Part shown: positions 57,680 through 64,000 of the stretch, one piece after another
Layout of the letters: the number at the start of each line of letters is the position of its first letter
Position numbering within the stretch: position 1 is the first letter of the stretch
Assembly (NCBI RefSeq): GCF_963583255.1
Contig: NC_084808.1
Span: 8,951,501 to 9,015,500, forward strand
Direction of reading: 5' to 3'
DNA length: 64,000 bases
Source: Pyrus communis
Lineage: Eukaryota > Streptophyta > Magnoliopsida > Rosales > Rosaceae
Notes under the pieces: model-generated
Told to the model about the DNA's origin: nothing
Databases searched by the model: none
The model's input: only the letters and a program-made list of their open reading frames with translations
Program-made: the position numbers and the translations under genes

Positions 57680-59701
57680 TGATAGGAGCATATTTATACT
57701 ACTTAGTTATGTTGTTTCCTTGCATTTAGTTAGTTAATTACTACTTATTATAGTCTTTTAAGCTATTTTCGTATGTTTATTGGTCCTAATGGCAAAAGGA
57801 GCAAGAAAGTGCATTTTGAAGCTATTTGGAGCAGTTTTAGGCATGGATTGGATAGCTTAACTATGGAGCAAAGTGGATGGACGAAATTGAAGTCAAGAGA
57901 GGCTAGGAAAGGCTACAAATTTGGAGAAAGAAGTTCAAATGCAAAGAAGATAAGGAAATAGCAAGAAATAAGCAACCTTATCCAATCTTATCTTACCTTA
58001 TCTTATCCAACCTTACCCTTATCCTATCTTTTCTTATCCAAATCAGTTTGTGCCATAATTCTAGCTATTTAAAAGGGATAAGATGTATATTTAAACACAT
58101 AAACAGATTCTAGAAGCCTAATCCCTTATGTGTTGCATATATGCCATTCCTTGGAAGTTTAGGAGTTGTAATTCATATCCTACACCTATGCCATGTGTTC
58201 TTGTCCCTTTAGGTCTAAAAATCTGCCAAAATACTCTTTCTAGAACACCTTATCTAATCCTAATTAGGTGCCGCACCCCTTATACCTTCTAGAAGTCCAA
58301 TTTCTGCCACAAAACACATTGTTTCTAGAATCCTTACAAAAGTGGCGCCTCTCCCTCTTCTAGAAGCCCTAGAATCTGCAATCCTTTTCCCTTTCTTCCT
58401 TGGTTTTTGCCATGGAATCCTAGTCCTTTTACCCTAGGATTGTGCAAATCTTTTCCCACCTAATTTCTACAACACCCTAATTTGATTTCCCTAAGGTTTA
58501 GGCCTAATAAATACAACACCATTCAACCCATCCATTCACTCATTCATTCATTCATACTTTCAGCCATCAAACACCACAATTCACCCTACACCACCCTAGT
58601 GCCGCAAGCAAGGAAGAAATGAGAAGAAGACTTATGCAATCTGCCATCCAAGGGGAGTGCCGTGCATGCCATTGGAGTGTGGAGAGTTTCTAGGTGTATT
58701 CTATCCTTAGTTTTAGTTCAATGTTTATGTTAATTTGGTTTTCAATTATGATGAACATGTGGAACTAATTTCTTTTTAGTTGGAGGTGAATTCGAAGCCA
58801 TGATTATATGTTTTATATGAATTGATTATGTCCAGTTATTGTTTCTTAAGGCATGAATGTGATTTGCTTATCTAAGTTATTAAAACTTGTTTATGTATGT
58901 GGGTTGGGGGTCGACACTTAATTTGCATGCATGAATTTGATGCTAGAGTATAAGGGAATTTCACGTAATAGTTATTCACTTAGATTCACAAGTAGTGGAG
59001 GTTGCTAGTCACAATCGCGTTAAGTAAATCCTTGGTATGAGTCTCATGCGTTTCATAGTGATGAATGCCTTGTCAATGCTTATGATTTTTCAAAACTTAA
59101 TGACTTTTGATATGTATCTTTAATATGTGTTTCATATAGTTTAGATGCGTATTCCATCTAATTCAATGAAATAAGGAAAATTTGATGGTTAGTTGTGCGA
59201 TGCAACTAACTTGGGGCGTTGTCATTCATAGTCTAAAGGAATAATAATTGAAAATTGGTTCATATGCATATATCATGTGTGGAGAAGGACCCTCTAACTA
59301 GCCTTTTACCCATTTAATTCACACTTAAATTCGTTTTTCCAAAGTGTTTTCTACAAAGTTTTTGTTTAAAGTTTTAAATTCGTCAAAAACAATCCCCTTT
59401 CATTTAGTCTTGTTATTTGAGTCAAAATCTGTTTTCTTTTAGTCTTTTGAGTCAAGTTAAGTTCTATTTTCGTCAAAATCACTTGTTAGGTCTAAAATTG
59501 AGTCTTTTTGAGTGTTTGTTGCTGTTTTAAGTGTTTTGAGTTAGTTTTAAGTCTATAGAGTCTAAATTAGTGTTTTTAAGTCTTAATTGTGTTGATTAGT
59601 ATCCCTAGTTAATCCCCGATCTAGAACGATCCCTACTTGCATATATACTACAATTGTCATAAATAGGGTTTAATTTGTGTGTCAAGTTAATTTTCACATC
59701 A
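57680..59701 (+). repeat. 3' LTR of the Athila-like element
   Basis: 2022 bp, TGATAGGAGCATATTTATAC to TTTTCACATCA. It retains the 57745-57970 segment missing from the 5' LTR but lacks about 24 bp present at 52198-52222. Elsewhere the two LTRs differ by scattered substitutions (roughly 1-2% by eye). Confidence 0.9.
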
Positions 59702-59745
59702 AGAATCTAGGAATAACTTCTCATAGTTTGCTCAAATGGAATGTT

Positions 59746-59886
59746 TATCTGGGCTACTTCTTAGGATAGGACTCAACCGACCCTGCCAACTGGCCCAGGA
59801 TTTATTACTCGGCCCATAGCATTTAACAACCCTAGGCCGAGCACAACCTGCTGCTCGGCCCAACAATATTATTTTGGGCCCAAACA
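59746..59886 (-). repeat. Tat-type LTR scrap
   Basis: ACTGGCCCAGGATTTATTAC, TCGGCCCATAGCAT, GGCCGAGCACA and TTTTGGGCCCAAACA match the end of the Tat LTR at 17590-17728 in the same orientation. It is diverged, so it comes from another, older copy. Its terminal CAAACA is intact; the inner end is truncated. About 100 bp of the host LTR is absent at this spot. Confidence 0.75.
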
Positions 59887-60898
59887 CACGTGCACGACAT
59901 TTGCAACGGAAACCCTAACGAACGTTAGGGATATTCCGTCAGAATAAATAGAATATTCCGTTAAATAGTAATGGGGTTACTTGACGCTGTCAAAATATTC
60001 CGTCAACTTTGATGGAATATTTGCCTTCTTCTCCGATTAGATTTGTCGTCCACCGTTGCCAGCATCATCGTCTGGTTCGCCGGATTCTAGGAAAATTTTC
60101 AAACCTTTATATCTAACTCATTTCTCGACCAAAATCCACAAAATTTATATGGATTTGATGCTCTTGAGGAGTAGAATGAGTTCATACCTCTTGAGAATCC
60201 TAAATCAAACTGCAAATGGCCTGAAAAAGATTCAGCCAAAGCTCCAACTTCTTGAAATAGGTTTGTTTCGCTACAAGGCGTCCTCAAACCTTCACTACAA
60301 ACCTCAGGAAGTTGAGTAGAGGTTTCCCCACGTCCTAAAACCTTGTAATCTCACCGGGATCACGACGATACCAACTCAATCGAGTCGAAGCGTCCGCATT
60401 GGCGAGTTAAAACTCGTCCGTTCAACAATCAGGTGGTACGACTGGGTTTATGAGGTCAAGATGAACACGATGATGGTCTTTGCAGGTTCAATTTGTCAAG
60501 ATTTAAAGTATGTGTATGGTGACGGTGGCTCGGGTGCGAGAAGGAAAAAGAAGATACGAGAAGGAGAGAAAGAGTCACAGGTGTATGATTGGGCAGGGGG
60601 AAGAGAGATATATAATCTGATTGGGTTAGAGAAAATAAGAAATAAAACAATTGGTGGATAAGGTTAGGCATGAGTCAAAGTTTCAAAAAGAAAAAATAAA
60701 ATAAAATTTTGTACGATGATAACAAGAAAAATAATTTAAATTGAGTAAGTACATCCACGTTATTTAGTCAACTAGGGCATAATCATCACTTTACACACTC
60801 GGAAAGAAAATTATATAGAAAATAGGAACAGGTCATCACAACTAAAGTTAACGGAACTTTTAATTTTAAGCATAAATTCTAACGGACTTCACAACACT

Positions 60899-60907
60899 TT
60901 TTTTTCC

Positions 60908-60942
<35 letters not shown>
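60899..60942 (+). repeat. CTTT microsatellite
   Basis: About eight CTTT units after a T-run, just right of the inverted LTR. Confidence 0.85.
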
Positions 60943-61511
60943 AATCACACGGGCTATATTTTGACTATTCTATCACCTCAAGGGGTATTAATTCACGTAG
61001 GCCAAATTTCAAATTTAAAATTTTTAGTGAGATGCAGGTAGAAATTGAGGTGAATTGAAATAGGAGGTGATGTTTAAATAGGAAAAATTCTGATCGGAAA
61101 ATGCAATTTGTTATTTGTGAAATTTGCATTCAAGTTTTGACTGTATTGAGAGTTTGAGGGAATAAGATTCTTTACCCTCCTATTTTCATCTTCTTCTCTC
61201 CTCTCTTCTCACAGTTTCTTTTTGTCTTTCTCTCTCTAAAATATTAATACAAAATGTTGATATGACTTAATCCTAATCATTTAAATAGGAAAGAAATAAA
61301 TAAGAGAGATCAGAAGGAATTCGAATTTGAGATAGATGTCCTAACTATAGGGGCTGAGGGTATACTGTATCCAAAATTTTGTGTGTCCAATCTGATTTTG
61401 TGACATGTTTAATCATATTATTATTGCTTCCAATATAAAATTTAAAAGCGTTAATGTTTTGTAAAGTTTAATAATACTGTCACAAAATCAGACAGAAGAC
61501 ACGTACATAGG
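60943..61511. other. AT-rich intergenic sequence upstream of the kinase gene
   Basis: No gene or convincing repeat seen. A CT-rich stretch lies at about 61195-61240. Confidence 0.5.
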
Positions 61512-61683
61512 CGAGATAATTTTTAGTGTAACCGACATACAAGATGGTACATCACGTGTTATCATACAAATTATGAGATATATGTATTAAAAATTTTATA
61601 ACTTAAAAAATAAAATTTTTCATCACTTATATAAAAACACATTATATAATACTCATATTCCTGCCACGATCAAAAATTTCTCG
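61512..61683. mobile_element. Small MITE upstream of the kinase gene
   Basis: 172 bp with imperfect inverted ends (CGAGATAATTTTTAGTG and, reversed, CGAGAAATTTTTGATCGTG). It is homologous on the opposite strand to 17736-17890. It ends 220 bp before the ATG of the kinase gene. No target duplication confirmed. Confidence 0.5.
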
Positions 61684-61903
61684 ACAGATACAGCAAGCCC
61701 TGAGCCAACTATAGACGGCCAAGAATAGAAACTAAATAATATATTATTACTCAATAATTAAATAAAATAAATAAAATATTGTTGAATAAAGCTGGGAGCC
61801 ACGTTATTCTTCTCCCATTGGCAGTCTGGAAATTCAATTACAAACGCGCTTGGTGGAAAGGTTGAGAGAGAGACAAAAAGCAGAGAGAAAGATAGAGAGC
61901 GAA

Positions 61904-63611
61904 ATGGATTCTCCGTCGACGTCGACGACGCGGATCACCGCGCGATCGTCGATGATCGACTCTTTCAGGGGCTGTACCCTATCGGGTATGACGATTGACA
62001 AGGAGGAGCTCAAGAAGAAGCTCTTGATGCCGCAGTACCTCCGCTTCGCTATGCGCGATTCTATACGGTTAAAGGACCCAAAAGCCGGCGAGAGCCGCCT
62101 TCCGGGAAGTCGAGACCTCGTCGCCACCGCCGCCGTCGAAAATGTGGAGGAAACGCCGCCGGAGTCGCCCATGGTTGTGTTTATAAATCCGCGAAGCGGT
62201 GGAAGATACGGGCCTATGCTCAAGGAGAGGCTCCAATTGCTGATGGGTGAAGAACAGGTACCCTTAATTTCCTTCAAGTTAATTCGATTGGCATTGACTG
62301 CACCCTTTGAATTTTGGTTTATTTTTCGTTTTTTTGCTAGATTGATTTATTTTTGGTTTTTCTGGCGACCCATTTGAATTTTTTGGTTTATCTGGCGACC
62401 CATTTGAGAATTTGATTTATAATTTAATTATCTCAGGAACTGGAAAAAATCCATTTATGATATATGTGTGCGTGCATGAATTTACGTGTTTGTGTCTGTT
62501 TTCCTTACTGCTTACGTAGGGTTATGGGGGATTTTTGGTTCAGTATGATACTTATTGTCCTTTTTTTTTTAAAAAAAAAAAATTGGTTTTTGTGTGTGTA
62601 TATTTTACCTTAAGGGGTGAGTTTTTTACTTCGATAGTTTATGTAATGTTATGAACACATTGTGGTTGTTCGAAGGAAGTGAAGGATTTATCAGGTTTGT
62701 TTTAAATAAAAGGAAGCAGAGGAAAGTGGCGTTGGACTGTTTTGCAATCTTTGCCAGTTAACCTTAGTTCTGTTTCATCGATACGACTATAATGAGGTTA
62801 GAAATGCTTTGATATATCACTGAACAGGGTTGGCTAAAATGGTGCCATCATCTTCTTAATCAGGTTTTAGATTCAATTAAAATTGAATTCCCCCTTGTGA
62901 TTTCACTTGTTTGTTGAATCGAGTTCAGTAGACAAAGTGGTTACTGTCTACTGAAGAAACCCTTGTGATTTCGCTTGTTTGTTGAATCGAGTTCTGTATA
63001 GGGTTTCTTCATATTTGTCTTTAATCTGTGTAAACTATTGCTTGAATTGGAAATAATTTGTCATGCAGGTTTTTGACCTCTCAGATGTGAAGCCTCATGA
63101 ATTTGTTCAGTATGGGTTGGGTTGTCTAGAGTTATTGGCTGATGTTGGTGACGTTTGTGCCAAAGAGTGTCGTCAAAAGATCAGGGTTATGGTACGACAT
63201 TACGGCACGTTTACTTAAAGCTCTATTATATGATCATTCTGAGTTTAGCATCTAGTGAAATCCTACAACATTTAAGTTTGACATGTAACATATTGGAATT
63301 TTGGGCAGGTTGCAGGGGGTGATGGTACAGTCGGTTGGGTACTTGGTTGCCTATATGAACTCAACAGACAGGGTTTGGAACCAGTTCCTCCAGTAGGAGT
63401 TATTCCACTTGGCACAGGAAATGATCTTTCCAGGAGTTTTGGTTGGGTAAGTTTTGTAATGAATTTTTAGTTTGTGGACGATTTTTCTTGCATTATTGAG
63501 CAATGGGTACACATATTTTCACCAGGGTGGTTCATTCCCTTTTGCATGGAAATCAGCCATTAAAAAAACTCTATTCAGGGCTACTGCAGGTCCAATATGC
63601 CGTTTGGATAG
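61904..63611 (+). CDS. Plant diacylglycerol kinase, N-terminal part (exons 1-4)
   Basis: Exons are 61904-62257, 63069-63191, 63309-63446 and 63526-63611, all with GT and AG intron ends; the last ends in phase 2 and the gene continues past the window. The 233 visible residues match cluster II plant kinases (DGK3/4/7 type), which are about 490 residues long: [10 protein letters not shown] at 31-40, [11 protein letters not shown] at 90-100, the ATP-site VAGGDGT at 160-166 and GTGND at 194-198. It phosphorylates diacylglycerol to phosphatidic acid in membrane lipid signalling. This type lacks the N-terminal C1 domains of cluster I, and none is seen. The ATG follows a purine-rich leader. Intron 1 is 811 bp. 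No damage seen, so it is probably functional. Confidence 0.92.
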
Positions 63612-64000
63612 GTAAGCTGTATTATTAGGTAATGGTTGTATGTCTTCAATTAGAAGGCTAGTAAAATGAAGCCTTTCTCTAATCATGTCCAGTACATGAT
63701 TTTGCCTAGCTAGTGACTTAGTGGTCAGTGAATTTAGAAGTTGTGTGCAGCTATTGTACTGAAATTTAATTTGGTTGAGGATCTCTAGTCCTTCACTGTG
63801 AATGTTCATACCTCCAATGTACGATTAATTTTAACTGTTTGATGTGTTTTTGAATCTTGACTTCAATCAACTCTGCATTTCATCTTTGAGTGCATTCCAT
63901 ATCTGTGCATGTGTGTCACTCTCATTTGCTGGTTCAGTTTTGTTAGAGAGTTGATTGCATTTGAGATGTGGGTTCCTTCTTTCCCCTCTTTTCCCTTGCA
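63612..64000 (+). other. Start of intron 4 of the kinase gene
   Basis: The donor GTAAGC follows exon 4. No acceptor plus continuing kinase frame was found before the window end, so the next exon lies outside. The small minus-strand frame here (63519-63809) overlaps exon 4 and is not supported. Confidence 0.7.

Larger units (their letters stand above)
50936..59701 (+). mobile_element. Athila-like LTR element with most of pol deleted
   Basis: LTRs at 50936-52781 and 57680-59701 (TGATAGGAG...CATCA) are flanked by a perfect AGAAT duplication (50931-50935 and 59702-59706). A TGGCGCCATTGCCAGGGA primer site, an Athila-type gag and protease are present. RT, RNase H and integrase are reduced to a scrap. 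This is the only copy of the TGATAGGAG family here with an internal region, and it identifies the family as Gypsy. It must have depended on other elements for mobility. Confidence 0.92.
50795..60840 (-). mobile_element. Inverted, diverged chromovirus LTR, interrupted twice
   Basis: Read on the minus strand from 60840 (TGTGATGACCTGTTCC) it aligns with 48597 onward: ATGCCC, GACGTGGATGTAC, TTAAATTATTTTTCT, AATCCGTCAACTTTG-like and AGGGTTTCCGT motifs. It continues at 59745-59702 and, past the Athila-like element, at 50935-50795 (GCATATAGGAGAGAC; CAGTGAGTGGGC). About one third (the 3' end) is missing. It is clearly more diverged than the chromovirus's own LTR pair. An open frame at 60056-60319 is this LTR. 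Confidence 0.75.

Noticed and set aside
60056..60319. 87-codon frame as a gene
   Set aside because: It aligns in reverse with the chromovirus LTR (near 49320-49450); repeat sequence.
62378..63068. Additional exon in the long first intron of the kinase gene
   Set aside because: No kinase-like frame with splice sites; exons 1 and 2 join in phase with the family's EEQ-VFDL sequence.

Overview
The window looks like a gene-poor stretch of a flowering-plant (eudicot) nuclear genome, about 95% of it nested transposable elements, with one host gene at the right edge. Evidence for a plant: a spliced plant-type diacylglycerol kinase gene with GT-AG introns, and plant-specific retrotransposon lineages (Tat with a second RNase H, an Athila-like element, a chromodomain chromovirus, Copia). 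The families resemble those I know from Rosaceae (apple/pear group); that assignment is inference from memory.

Layout. 1-3010: 3' part of a decayed Copia element (+). 3200-3660: broken gene fragment. 3960-17728: a complete, very young Tat-lineage LTR retrotransposon on the minus strand, with 1123-bp LTRs differing at two visible sites and a CCTTC target duplication. It carries gag-protease, pol with two RNases H and integrase, and, between pol and the 3' LTR, an oppositely oriented five-exon gene (5643-8998, +) encoding a plant mobile domain plus coiled-coil protein of about 1020 residues. 17891-25945: a non-autonomous hAT transposon (TAGGGGTGGGCA termini, 8-bp duplication) that had split an older MITE. 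It was itself invaded by a Copia element (18317-25270, -), whose 3' LTR was invaded by a solo LTR (18415-20377, -). 26120-26690: decayed tandem repeat. 26983-27950: Harbinger-like MITE. 28240-34424: second decayed Copia element (+), truncated by an LTR fragment (34440-35241).

35301-50768: a dead Tekay/Del-type chromovirus (+). Its 5' LTR is swollen to 8.3 kb by three LTRs of one family (termini TGATAGGAG...CATCA). A microsatellite at 50769-50794 joins it head-to-head to an inverted, diverged LTR of the same superfamily (50795-60840). That LTR is interrupted by an Athila-like derivative (50936-59701, AGAAT duplication) that lost almost all of RT, RNase H and integrase, and by a scrap of Tat-type LTR. 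61512-61683: a small MITE. 61904 to the window end: the first four exons of the diacylglycerol kinase gene.

How the parts relate. The only likely host function is the diacylglycerol kinase (lipid signalling). The most biologically interesting object is the Tat element: nearly intact, recently inserted, and carrying a gene with its own TATA box and four introns that keep the frame, facing its pol gene with only about 75 bp between the two stop codons. The rest is a stratigraphy of insertions that can be ordered by nesting and target duplications.
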